A stretch of DNA of 11,110 bases from an uncultured bacterium (GTDB lineage: Bacteria > UBA4055): assembly GCA_937873545.1 (NCBI GenBank), contig CALMWI010000498.1, positions 1 through 11,110 on the forward strand, written 5' to 3'. Positions within the stretch are counted from its first letter, which is position 1. Each line of letters opens with the position of its first letter. Shown piece after piece: positions 1-7,185 of the stretch. Position numbers and translations under genes: made by a program. The notes beneath the pieces are model-generated. The model saw only the letters and a list, made by a program, of their open reading frames with translations. It had not been told where the DNA came from and searched no databases.

Positions 1-2396
1 ATATCATAAATTTTCAGTCTTACATGTGAATCGACCGCAAGGTCAAACGATATCATCGTTTCCGGGTTGAACGGGTTCGGGTAATTTCCGTGAAGTTTCG
101 TCACAGCAGGTATAGAACTGTCTTCTATCGAACTTGGAGTTTTGCGGGCGATCGAAATATCGTCAAGATACCATGCGTCGTAGCTCCACTGGTTTCCGTC
201 AAGCACCCACGCGACATAAACAGGGTCGGGGAAAGCAGTAAGTTCGATATTAACGGTCTCAGGGCCTGCATCACCGGCAAAATCAGCGTACGACCAGTAA
301 GTGTCCGTCCAGTCGAATTTGTTCGGGCTTACCTGAACTTTATAAGTTACACCTACATCATAACCGTCATAAAAGTGTTTGAACGATATTTGTAAAGTAT
401 CTATCCCGGCAGTTGAAACCGGAGGCGACACATATTTTGAGACTGCAGGGTCGAAATTTTCAAGAACAGCCATCACTTCCGGAGATGATCCACCCGCGAA
501 AGATGTATTTGATACTTTCCATCTCGGCGTGCAGTCAACAGAGATCTGCGACCAGTCAGTCTGTGTCGAGAGGTCGGTAGTGTAAGGTGCTGAATAAGGC
601 GCTTTATAAACTATACTTTCTGATTCAGTTAATGAAGATTCACCGGTTGTTGTTCCTGTATAATATGCCGAGACGGAGTATTTATATGTTATACCGGCAG
701 ATACGGAAGCATCGGAGTATTCTGTCTGAAGGACATTATCGGCGAGCAGGCTGCCGTCCCTGTAAACTTTATAATGGCCGACGGTAAGTCCCGCTACCGG
801 GTCTGGAGCTGTCCAGTTGAGTTCTATCGCGCCGTAACCGATCGATCCCATAATGTTTTTCGGAGGCAGAACATTCAATGCTATTTCGAAACTGATCGTT
901 TCTCCGGCATAACCGATATTAGCTATATTTATACCTCCGGCCGCGCCGCTGGAAAGGAACGGATAAGGATCGGTCGAGAAGTTGAACGCTGTTCTTCCCA
1001 GACCTTTGCTGAAAAGGGCCTGACTCAAAGACCCCCAAACGGTCGGAGTTCCTCCGGGTCTGTAAATATAAACTTCGTCAGGCGGGCCGTCCGCGTTGCC
1101 GTCATAAGCTGAATTTATTCTGTAAATAAGCATTCCGTCATCGGATCCGGGAAGACTTGATTCATATAAACCGGTCTGCTTTCTGTATTCGACCACAAAA
1201 AATTCATTAAGCGAGTACGGGGAGTTGATTCTGAAAATGTTCCCCGCCGGCGAGGTGAGAGGGTTCAGCGTATAAGTGCCGGGTTCGCTTATTACAGGGA
1301 CGCTGTCTATCCAGCCGACATATTTATATTTCATCCACGCTCCCATATATTGAGGCGGGTTGGAAGTGTCGTTCATTACATCCCATCCGCCAACGGCATC
1401 AGGTGCGGTATCATCCCAGTAATGGTAAAGGTCCGGTCCCCCCAGAGTGTGAAAGAACTCATGGCATATCACTCCGACAGTAAAATATGTTGAAGTTCCA
1501 GTAAGGTCAAAATTATAGTTGGCTACTTTTTTTCTGTTGATAAGCACATCTCTTGTATAAAGGTACCACATATGAGGCCAAAGCAGTGACGCCCATGCAC
1601 CCGGAGCTCCGCTTATCAGAAAGACCACATTGTCAACATTGCCGTCATTGTCACCGTCGATGTCGAGTGTAGTCGGCACTTCTGAAGATACGGCATTAAC
1701 GGCTCTTTCAAGCAGGGCGTGCTCCCTTTCAGTACTTTCCGAATCGTTCTGATAGCCCAAGGTATTGGTAGAGGCGTTGTAAGGCTGATAGTAGGCTCTA
1801 GGATAAATGTCCTGGTAAGACAGATTCGTGGAAAAGTCATCCACATGGGGGTAATAATGAGATGTTACATCTAGTTTATTGTAGGATACCTCATCAAAAT
1901 AATCTTTGAGCGACGATGCGTCAGTTTTATTGAAATATGCGTCGTAATAAGATCTTTCTCTGTTAAAGATCGAAGCCGCCTCGTCGGAGAACCTAATAAA
2001 GATAACAATGTTGTTGACAGGTCCTGTTGTAGGCGCAGCTTTGCCTTCAGACGGTTTGACTGATGTAAAATAATCCCTTTTCTGCTTATATAGTTTCTCC
2101 GATATTTTTGCGCCTTTTTGTAATCCGGCAGAGGCCGGATCGGTTACGCCTGCTCTATAATTCGAAGGCACCACTTCTTCTCCTGAACGGATCCCGTAGT
2201 AATACCAGCCGTCACTACCCTGAATAACAGTGTAGTCATCCGCATCATGAAGCCTGTTGAAAAATTCGTCACCGGTCGCAAAAAGGTCAAGGGTTGTTCC
2301 GTCAGCCTGAGTTACTGTCGTCGGGATATTTTTGAGATAAGCTCCGAAAATTGAAGCAGCAATTATTAGAATATAGGGGCTGATCATGGTTTTCAT
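1..2396 (-). CDS. Secreted M6-family (immune inhibitor A-like) zinc metallopeptidase with Fn3 and FlgD/T9SS-type C-terminal tail, 3' end cut by the window
   Basis: The frame is open from the ATG at 2396 through position 1 (798 codons, no stop or frameshift), so the C-terminus lies outside. An N-terminal signal peptide is visible (Lys2, hydrophobic core about residues 5-20), followed by the TVTQADGT motif that opens many M6 proteins. The peptidase domain spans roughly residues 125-400. It has zinc motif HEFFH at 312-316 extended by LGGPDLY, where Asp322 is the likely third ligand, and a Met-turn-like WDVM ending at Met341. A fibronectin type III domain follows (about 508-597), then a beta-rich MAM/choice-of-anchor-like region ending in WYLDD. 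From residue 768 the NYPNPFNP motif opens a FlgD-like Ig/type IX secretion sorting domain. AAGGA (2403-2407) six bases upstream supports the start. Probable role: an exported or surface-attached protease degrading external protein. The family call is firm; substrate and exact secretion route are inferred. Confidence 0.93.
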   Translation of the reverse strand, partial: MKTMISPYILIIAASIFGAYLKNIPTTVTQADGTTLDLFATGDEFFNRLHDADDYTVIQGSDGWYYYGIRSGEEVVPSNYRAGVTDPASAGLQKGAKISEKLYKQKRDYFTSVKPSEGKAAPTTGPVNNIVIFIRFSDEAASIFNRERSYYDAYFNKTDASSLKDYFDEVSYNKLDVTSHYYPHVDDFSTNLSYQDIYPRAYYQPYNASTNTLGYQNDSESTEREHALLERAVNAVSSEVPTTLDIDGDNDGNVDNVVFLISGAPGAWASLLWPHMWYLYTRDVLINRKKVANYNFDLTGTSTYFTVGVICHEFFHTLGGPDLYHYWDDTAPDAVGGWDVMNDTSNPPQYMGAWMKYKYVGWIDSVPVISEPGTYTLNPLTSPAGNIFRINSPYSLNEFFVVEYRKQTGLYESSLPGSDDGMLIYRINSAYDGNADGPPDEVYIYRPGGTPTVWGSLSQALFSKGLGRTAFNFSTDPYPFLSSGAAGGINIANIGYAGETISFEIALNVLPPKNIMGSIGYGAIELNWTAPDPVAGLTVGHYKVYRDGSLLADNVLQTEYSDASVSAGITYKYSVSAYYTGTTTGESSLTESESIVYKAPYSAPYTTDLSTQTDWSQISVDCTPRWKVSNTSFAGGSSPEVMAVLENFDPAVSKYVSPPVSTAGIDTLQISFKHFYDGYDVGVTYKVQVSPNKFDWTDTYWSYADFAGDAGPETVNIELTAFPDPVYVAWVLDGNQWSYDAWYLDDISIARKTPSSIEDSSIPAVTKLHGNYPNPFNPETMISFDLAVDSHVRLKIYD

Positions 2397-2438
2397 TTTG
2401 TATCCTTATTATTTATTATTTCAATTTGAAAACTTTAC

Positions 2439-2467
2439 AATATAATTTAGTTTTCGATAAAAATCTA
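2439..2467 (-). promoter_or_regulatory. Possible promoter of the M6 peptidase gene
   Basis: On the minus strand a TATATT hexamer (2439-2444) lies about 43 bases before the ATG. It matches the -10 hexamers of the two plus-strand promoters in this window. The hexamer 17 bases further upstream (TAGATT) is a poor -35, so either the promoter is weak or regulated, or another site is used. This is an inference from motif only. Confidence 0.3.
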
Positions 2468-2510
2468 ACTAATATTTCTTGAAATAAATACTACATTTGT
2501 CATATTTTGA

Positions 2511-2539
2511 TTGGAAAACCGCATAAACTTTAATATATT
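2511..2539 (+). promoter_or_regulatory. Probable sigma70-type promoter of the memo-ftsK unit
   Basis: TTGGAA (2511-2516), a 17-base spacer and TATATT (2534-2539) form a good housekeeping-type promoter. It predicts a start near 2546 and a leader of about 36 bases before the ATG at 2582. Spacer length and -10 hexamer are identical to those of the tRNA-Leu promoter in this window, which strengthens both calls. Confidence 0.55.
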
Positions 2540-2546
2540 TCTTTTC

Positions 2547-2563
2547 AAGCTTAATATAAGCTT
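2547..2563 (+). promoter_or_regulatory. Inverted repeat at the predicted transcription start (possible operator or leader hairpin)
   Basis: AAGCTTA, a three-base ATA centre and TAAGCTT form a perfect 7-bp inverted repeat just downstream of the predicted -10 box. It could be an operator for a dimeric repressor or a small 5'-leader hairpin. AT-rich palindromes of this size also arise by chance, so the role is uncertain. Confidence 0.3.
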
Positions 2564-2581
2564 TAATGAACCGGGGGTATT

Positions 2582-3361
2582 ATGAAAATAAGATATCCGG
2601 CCGTCGAAGGCAGTTTTTATCCGTCGGACGAATCAGAACTTGATCAGATGATGACGGAGTTCGAAAAACGGGTAATAGTTGAAAAAACAGGCAGTCCCAA
2701 GGCTATAATTGCGCCTCATGCAGGACTGTTTTATTCAGGTCTGACAGCGACATACGCTTATAAAGCCGCAGAAGGATCGCATTACAGAACTGCAGTGATC
2801 TTTGCCCCTTCGCACAGAGTCGCGTTTAGCGGTATGAGCGGAGCAGGATTTGACGAATACCAGTTCGTCGGCAAGAACTTTAAAGTGAATAGAGAACTGA
2901 CCGATTCACTGATAAAAAAACATAATCTCACTTCAATTGACCAGGTGCATCTTTATGAGCACAGCGCCGAGATCCAGCTGCCTTTCGTTAAAAAATACCT
3001 TGATGTTGAAAATATTTCGGTTTTCGTATATGGCGATTACAGCCATAATAAACTTTCTGAAGTCATAGATTCTGTGCTTGAAGAAGGAAAAGATCTTGTG
3101 ATAATATCGTCCGACCTGAGCCACTATCACGCATATGAAAAATGCAGGAAAATAGACGGTAATATTGTTGAAGGCATAAAGAAACTCGATCTTTCGGTCA
3201 TAGATATGGGAGAAGCCTGCGGCATGACCGGAGTCAAAGCTGTTGTCAGCAGCGCGAAAAAGAAAACTTTAAATCCGGCCGTTCTCGATTACAGAAATTC
3301 GGGTGATATTGCCGGCGACAGATCCGGAGTGGTAGGTTATCTTTCGGCAGTGTTTTATTAA
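2582..3361 (+). CDS. MEMO1 family protein (AmmeMemoRadiSam system protein B)
   Basis: The 259-residue product has the length and motif order of the MEMO1/AmmeMemoRadiSam protein B family, which is related to extradiol dioxygenases. It starts with RYPAVEGSFYP. It then carries PHAG (His46), PSHR (His78), EHSAEIQLPF (His127), SSDLSHY (Asp178, His181) and CG (Cys213). The two early histidines and the late cysteine correspond to the metal-binding set described for human MEMO1. In many bacteria and archaea this protein is encoded with an AMMECR1-domain protein and a radical SAM enzyme; neither is present here. The chemical activity of bacterial members is not established, so I assign only the family. 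GGGGG at 2573-2577, four bases upstream, serves as ribosome binding site. ftsK follows after 22 bp, probably on the same transcript. Confidence 0.93.
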   Translation: MKIRYPAVEGSFYPSDESELDQMMTEFEKRVIVEKTGSPKAIIAPHAGLFYSGLTATYAYKAAEGSHYRTAVIFAPSHRVAFSGMSGAGFDEYQFVGKNFKVNRELTDSLIKKHNLTSIDQVHLYEHSAEIQLPFVKKYLDVENISVFVYGDYSHNKLSEVIDSVLEEGKDLVIISSDLSHYHAYEKCRKIDGNIVEGIKKLDLSVIDMGEACGMTGVKAVVSSAKKKTLNPAVLDYRNSGDIAGDRSGVVGYLSAVFY

Positions 3362-3383
3362 AATTTATAATTCGAGAGGCTAA

Positions 3384-5645
3384 ATGAAGATTACGCGGGA
3401 AAAACTGCATGATATATTCGGAGTTATATTTATAGCCTTCGGAATAATGATCCTGTTCGGACTGATATCGAAGGACTCACTTGGCAAATTCAGCGGGATG
3501 GTTCAGTTTATCTACTCTCTGACCTTCGGTGATAAGATCAGCTATCTCATACCTGTATTTCTGTTCATTGAGGGTTACTATTTTATAAAGATGGAATCTT
3601 TTTTCAAACACGCGAGAAATGTAGTGTCGTTTTTTATTCTGGCGTCAGCGTTTTCATCAGCTATAGGCGTTATCAAATATGGGACTGACAATAATTTTTT
3701 CGACTCATCAAAATATGAATACGGCGACATAATCGGGTATCTCGGCTTTAAATTCAGCTGGAAACTGATCGAATACCTGGGCTATTCAGGCAGTCTGGTA
3801 GTGCTTCTGTCTTTATTTCTGATAATAGTTCTTTTCATATCCAATTTCAGAGTAGTCCAGATAGCAAAGTTCGTGGCTTATCCGTTTATTAAAACTTTCA
3901 ACGGTATCTATGCTGTTTACAACTGGTACAGAAAAAATCAGGCAAGAAAGAAGCTTGAAAAAGAGCTGAGGGAAAAAGAAGAAGCTGAGAACAAGCCTGC
4001 TGAAGAAACAAAAAAAGAGGAGGAAATAACACCTATTCATGTACCGGTCTCACCTGTTGTGAATGACCATAAAAATCAAGATAAAACATATAAAATAGAA
4101 GAAGCTATTGTTGAAAAATCGGTAGAATATAAGGCTAAAATTGATAAAAAATACAAATATATACCTCCGGATATAGAGTTTTTGAATGAAACGAAGACCA
4201 ATTCGAACATAATCGAAGATGAGCAGAAATTGAGAGAAGTCGCGACAAAGCTGGAGGAGAAACTTAAAGAATTCGCGCTTGAGGCTAAAGTGGTAAAGAT
4301 CAACCCGGGTCCGGTTATAACTCAGTACGAGATAGAACTTGCAAAAGGGGTCAAGGTTTCAAGGGTGACTTCCTTAGAAGACGACCTTGCAATGGCATTA
4401 AAGGCTAAAAGTATCAGGATCGTTGCGCCTATACCGGGAAAAGGGACTATCGGAGTGGAGATCCCCAACACGAATCCATCAGTGGTATATCTCAAATCAA
4501 TTATAGCTTCAGAAAAGTTCGTAAAGCATAAATCAAAACTTGCAATAGCTCTTGGTAAAATGATAAACGGCGAGAATTATATTCTTGATCTCGCGAAAAC
4601 GCCGCATCTACTTATAGCAGGATCTACAGGTTCGGGCAAGTCCGTATGCATAAACGGTCTTATAGTGTCTATCCTGTACCGCGCAACTCCGGAAGAGGTT
4701 CAGTTCTGCATGATAGACCCGAAAAAGGTGGAATTGTCGGTTTATTCCGGGCTTTTGAAGCATCATCTTCTTCAGATAGAAGGAATAGACGATGCCGTTG
4801 TGACCAGCCCAGAGGATGCCGTAAGGCTTCTCGACGCGCTCGTTACCGAAATGGAAGGGAGATATGAGCTTCTTAACCAGTCCGGCACCCGAAATATTGA
4901 AGAATACAACACGATGATAGAGAGCGGAGAGCTGAAATTAAATGAATTTAACAATGAGCCCTTCAAAAAACTTCCTTATATTGTATGTATAATGGACGAG
5001 TACGGCGATCTGATGATGACTTCAGGTAAAGCGGTCGAGGATCCGATCTGCCGGCTTGCGCAAATGGCGAGAGCGATAGGAATCCATCTCGTTCTGGCTA
5101 CCCAGAGGCCGTCAGTAAAAGTAGTTACAGGCTCGATAAAAGCGAACTTCCCGACCCGAATAGCTTTCAGGGTGATAAGCCAGATAGATTCAAGAACGAT
5201 CCTTGACGGTAAGGGCGCGGAATCTTTACTCGGAAAAGGGGATATGCTTTTAATTCCGCCGGGGGATTCGGATCTCGTCAGGATACAGAACGCGCTTGTG
5301 GAAACAAAAGAGATAAACAAAGTGGTCAGCCACATTGCAAGCCAGCCCCATGATTTTGATAAGATATCCATAAAAGCCAAACCTTCCTCTGCGATGATAG
5401 CCGCGATGGGAGGCGATGAAGATGATTTCGGCGGTTCTCCGTCAGAGGATCCTAAATACGCTGAAGCTAAAAGAATGGTCATAAAAACCAAAATGGCCTC
5501 CGTCTCTATGCTTCAGAGGGGACTTTCGGTCGGTTATGCCAGAGCAGGTAAACTGATAGATCAGCTCGAAAGGGATAAAGTAATAGGGCCTCATCAGGGA
5601 TCTAAACCGAGAGAAGTTCTTGTCAGCTCTATTGATGAAGATTAA
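3384..5645 (+). CDS. ftsK: DNA translocase FtsK
   Basis: This 753-residue septum-anchored ATPase pumps DNA directionally at cell division and activates dimer resolution in organisms that have Xer recombinases. Four hydrophobic segments at about residues 10-27, 52-69, 79-97 and 135-153 form the membrane anchor. A short Lys/Glu-rich, probably coiled linker follows (about 185-225). The alpha domain is recognised by PGPVITQYEIE. The RecA-like motor has Walker A GSTGSGKS (413-420, Lys419), Walker B ending in Asp538-Glu539 within DEYGDLMM, and ATQRPS. The C-terminal winged-helix gamma domain, which reads polar DNA motifs, starts near residue 689 (SVSMLQRGLSVGYARAGKLI). All domains are intact and the linker is far shorter than in E. 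coli FtsK. The DE-aromatic-GDLMM variant resembles Bacteroidota-type FtsK. GAGAGG (3374-3379) supports the start. A long open frame on the opposite strand near 4976-5491 is a shadow of this gene. Confidence 0.97.
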   Translation: MKITREKLHDIFGVIFIAFGIMILFGLISKDSLGKFSGMVQFIYSLTFGDKISYLIPVFLFIEGYYFIKMESFFKHARNVVSFFILASAFSSAIGVIKYGTDNNFFDSSKYEYGDIIGYLGFKFSWKLIEYLGYSGSLVVLLSLFLIIVLFISNFRVVQIAKFVAYPFIKTFNGIYAVYNWYRKNQARKKLEKELREKEEAENKPAEETKKEEEITPIHVPVSPVVNDHKNQDKTYKIEEAIVEKSVEYKAKIDKKYKYIPPDIEFLNETKTNSNIIEDEQKLREVATKLEEKLKEFALEAKVVKINPGPVITQYEIELAKGVKVSRVTSLEDDLAMALKAKSIRIVAPIPGKGTIGVEIPNTNPSVVYLKSIIASEKFVKHKSKLAIALGKMINGENYILDLAKTPHLLIAGSTGSGKSVCINGLIVSILYRATPEEVQFCMIDPKKVELSVYSGLLKHHLLQIEGIDDAVVTSPEDAVRLLDALVTEMEGRYELLNQSGTRNIEEYNTMIESGELKLNEFNNEPFKKLPYIVCIMDEYGDLMMTSGKAVEDPICRLAQMARAIGIHLVLATQRPSVKVVTGSIKANFPTRIAFRVISQIDSRTILDGKGAESLLGKGDMLLIPPGDSDLVRIQNALVETKEINKVVSHIASQPHDFDKISIKAKPSSAMIAAMGGDEDDFGGSPSEDPKYAEAKRMVIKTKMASVSMLQRGLSVGYARAGKLIDQLERDKVIGPHQGSKPREVLVSSIDED

Positions 5646-5661
5646 AGTTGCATAAAAAGTC

Positions 5662-5690
5662 TTGACCTGAACGCAAGAATATCATATATT
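5662..5690 (+). promoter_or_regulatory. Sigma70-type promoter of tRNA-Leu (and probably the sodium pump genes)
   Basis: TTGACC (5662-5667), a 17-base spacer and TATATT (5685-5690) form a near-consensus promoter. Its predicted start at about 5697 lies just before the mature tRNA end at 5705. No intrinsic terminator is seen between the ftsK stop and this site, so some read-through from ftsK is possible. Confidence 0.75.
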
Positions 5691-5704
5691 TCAACCTGAA
5701 TTTT

Positions 5705-5788
5705 GCCCGGGTGGTGGAATTGGCAGACACGCCAGGTTCAGGGTCTGGTGGCAGCAATGCTGTGCTGGTTCGAGCCCAGTCCCGGGCA
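5705..5788 (+). tRNA. tRNA-Leu, anticodon CAG
   Basis: The sequence folds as a type II tRNA. The acceptor stem GCCCGGG (5705-5711) pairs perfectly with CCCGGGC (5781-5787), followed by discriminator A at 5788. The anticodon stem CCAGG/TCTGG encloses loop TTCAGGG with anticodon CAG at 5739-5741. The long variable arm has a 5-bp stem (5751-5755 with 5759-5763). The T arm GCTGG/CCAGT encloses TTCGAGC (5769-5775). A long variable arm together with CAG identifies leucine, decoding CUG. The 3' CCA is not encoded and must be added after transcription. The downstream gene starts only 37 bp away. Confidence 0.97.
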
Positions 5789-5815
5789 TTTTTAATTTAA
5801 GTTCTTTTTTAATAT

Positions 5816-5820
5816 AGAGG
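5816..5820 (+). promoter_or_regulatory. Ribosome binding site that decides the beta-subunit start
   Basis: AGAGG lies five bases before the ATG at 5826. An in-frame GTG at 5820 overlaps this motif and has no binding site of its own at a useful distance, so the ATG is preferred. Confidence 0.7.
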
Positions 5821-5825
5821 TGTGC

Positions 5826-6953
5826 ATGGAAGGTTTAATGGTTGGGCTTACATCAATGACTTGGCAAATGTTCGTCATGATGATAATCGGCGGAATCCTG
5901 ATTTTCCTCGCTGTTAAAAAGAATTACGAACCGACTTTGCTTCTGCCGATAGGTTTCGGAGCTATTCTCGCTAATATACCATATACTTCAGTACTTGATC
6001 AGGTCGAAGGGGGTCATGTCGTAGAAGGCGCGCTTTCGATATTTTTCAGGGTCGGAATTATGACTGAGATATTTCCGCTGCTGATATTTGTAGCAATAGG
6101 CGCGATGATAGATTTCAGCCCGCTTTTCAGAAATCCAAAGCTTCTTTTATTTGGAGCCGCCGCGCAGTTCGGAATATTTTTCACAATGATCCTTGCAACA
6201 CTCTTAGGATTCGATATAAAAGAAGCGGCTTCAATAGGCGTGATCGGTTCCGCGGACGGCCCGACATCGATCTATGTCGCTACAAGATTTGCGCCTAATC
6301 TTCTCGGCCCGATATCGGTAGCAGCTTATTCATACATGGCGTTAGTACCTATAATTCAGCCGCCTATTATTAAATTGCTTACCACTAAAGAAGAACGAAG
6401 GATGAGAATGGACGGGGGAGGGAACGACAGAAAAATATCGAGGGCTACTCTCGTTCTGTTCCCGATACTTGTTACAATTCTGACCGGTTTATTTGCCCCC
6501 ACTGCAGTCGCGCTGATAGGATTTCTGATGTTCGGCAACCTGATAAGAGAGTGCGGAGTGCTTAACAAGCTGTCACTTGCTGCTCAGAACGAGCTTGCCA
6601 GCCTGGTAACTCTCCTGCTCGGTATAACAATAGCGTCCACGATGACTGCTGACAGATTTCTTCAGGTTTCAACACTTTTTATAATCGGACTCGGTCTGAT
6701 AGCTTTTATGTTCGATACGGCCGGCGGCGTACTTTTTGCCAAGCTTTTAAACTTCTTCCTTAAAAAGAAGGTAAATCCCATGATCGGCGCGGCTGGAATT
6801 TCAGCTTTCCCTATGTCATCCAGGGTGATCCACACGATGGGCCTCAAAGAAGATCCTACAAATTATCTTTTAATGCATGCGGTCAGCGCGAATGTATCCG
6901 GACAGATCGGTTCGGTACTTGCGGGCGGACTAATTTTAGCGTTGGTACATTAA
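5826..6953 (+). CDS. Sodium ion-translocating decarboxylase, beta subunit (OadB/GcdB/MmdB family)
   Basis: A 375-residue polytopic membrane protein of the biotin-dependent Na+-pumping decarboxylase family. The beta subunit decarboxylates carboxybiotin carried by the partner complex and exports Na+ across the inner membrane. Multiple hydrophobic helices run along the whole length. Two family hallmarks are intact: GSADGPTSIY at 141-150, with Asp144 matching the essential membrane aspartate, and NVSGQIGSV starting at Asn356 near the C-terminus. The length fits the shorter class found in glutaconyl-CoA and methylmalonyl-CoA decarboxylases as well as oxaloacetate decarboxylases, so the substrate is unassigned. 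The gamma subunit gene follows after 10 bp. The carboxyltransferase alpha subunit and biotin carrier are not in the window. It may be transcribed from the tRNA-Leu promoter upstream. Confidence 0.93.
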   Translation: MEGLMVGLTSMTWQMFVMMIIGGILIFLAVKKNYEPTLLLPIGFGAILANIPYTSVLDQVEGGHVVEGALSIFFRVGIMTEIFPLLIFVAIGAMIDFSPLFRNPKLLLFGAAAQFGIFFTMILATLLGFDIKEAASIGVIGSADGPTSIYVATRFAPNLLGPISVAAYSYMALVPIIQPPIIKLLTTKEERRMRMDGGGNDRKISRATLVLFPILVTILTGLFAPTAVALIGFLMFGNLIRECGVLNKLSLAAQNELASLVTLLLGITIASTMTADRFLQVSTLFIIGLGLIAFMFDTAGGVLFAKLLNFFLKKKVNPMIGAAGISAFPMSSRVIHTMGLKEDPTNYLLMHAVSANVSGQIGSVLAGGLILALVH

Positions 6954-6963
6954 GGAGAAAATT

Positions 6964-7116
6964 ATGTTTTCAGATGAGATAATATCGGTTTATTCACAGG
7001 CGCTTGATATATCGTTCAAAGGAATGACGGCCTTATTTTTATTTATGTTCATTTTTTTCTTTCTTATTATCGCAATAGACAAACTGCTACCGCATAAAGA
7101 AGAACCGAAGAAGTAG
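6964..7116 (+). CDS. Small gamma subunit of the sodium-pumping decarboxylase (OadG-like), 50 residues
   Basis: A short gene of 50 codons plus TAG directly after the beta subunit. The product starts MFSDEIISVY, carries the GMT-ALFLF start of a single transmembrane helix (about residues 20-42) and ends in a short charged, lysine- and glutamate-rich cytoplasmic tail. This matches the topology of OadG-type gamma subunits, which anchor and help assemble the alpha-beta complex. An excellent ribosome binding site, AGGAG (6953-6957), overlaps the stop codon of the beta gene six bases before the ATG, indicating translational coupling. It lacks the long tail with zinc-binding residues known from enterobacterial OadG. 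The family is weakly conserved in sequence, so the call rests on position, size and topology. Confidence 0.82.
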   Translation: MFSDEIISVYSQALDISFKGMTALFLFMFIFFFLIIAIDKLLPHKEEPKK

Positions 7117-7124
7117 ATCAAATA

Positions 7125-7157
7125 TATCCGTATTGTATCTGTATTATATCCGTAAAA
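7125..7157. repeat. Three tandem 11-bp imperfect repeats between convergent genes
   Basis: TATCCGTATTG, TATCTGTATTA and TATCCGTAAAA lie head to tail in the 69-bp gap between the convergent gamma-subunit and ndk genes. The 11-bp period is close to one DNA helical turn. No GC-rich hairpin followed by a T-tract is visible in this gap, so how the two transcripts end is unclear. Confidence 0.5.
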
Positions 7158-7185
7158 CTAAAAATTGAACTTATGACTTTATCCT

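Noticed and set aside
90..1112. Several plus-strand open frames of 66-112 codons
   Set aside because: They lie antisense to the continuous M6 peptidase frame, show no recognisable protein family and have low-complexity or basic compositions typical of shadow frames.
1616..1846. A 76-codon minus-strand open frame
   Set aside because: It is a second frame inside the M6 peptidase gene, which itself reads through this region in another frame with conserved protein sequence.
4976..5491. A 171-codon minus-strand open frame opposite ftsK
   Set aside because: It lies entirely opposite the FtsK motor domain, has no family resemblance or ribosome binding site, and its openness is explained by FtsK codon usage.
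5705..5788. tRNA-Leu 3' end as an integration (att) site for a mobile element
   Set aside because: No repeat of the tRNA 3' end, no integrase and no phage or plasmid genes occur in the window; the flanks are housekeeping and metabolic genes.
5820..5825. GTG at 5820 as start of the beta-subunit gene
   Set aside because: It overlaps the AGAGG ribosome binding site that serves the ATG at 5826; only the ATG has proper spacing.
5789..5825. T-rich stretch after the tRNA as an intrinsic terminator
   Set aside because: There are T-runs but no preceding hairpin other than the tRNA arms themselves, so a terminator cannot be supported.
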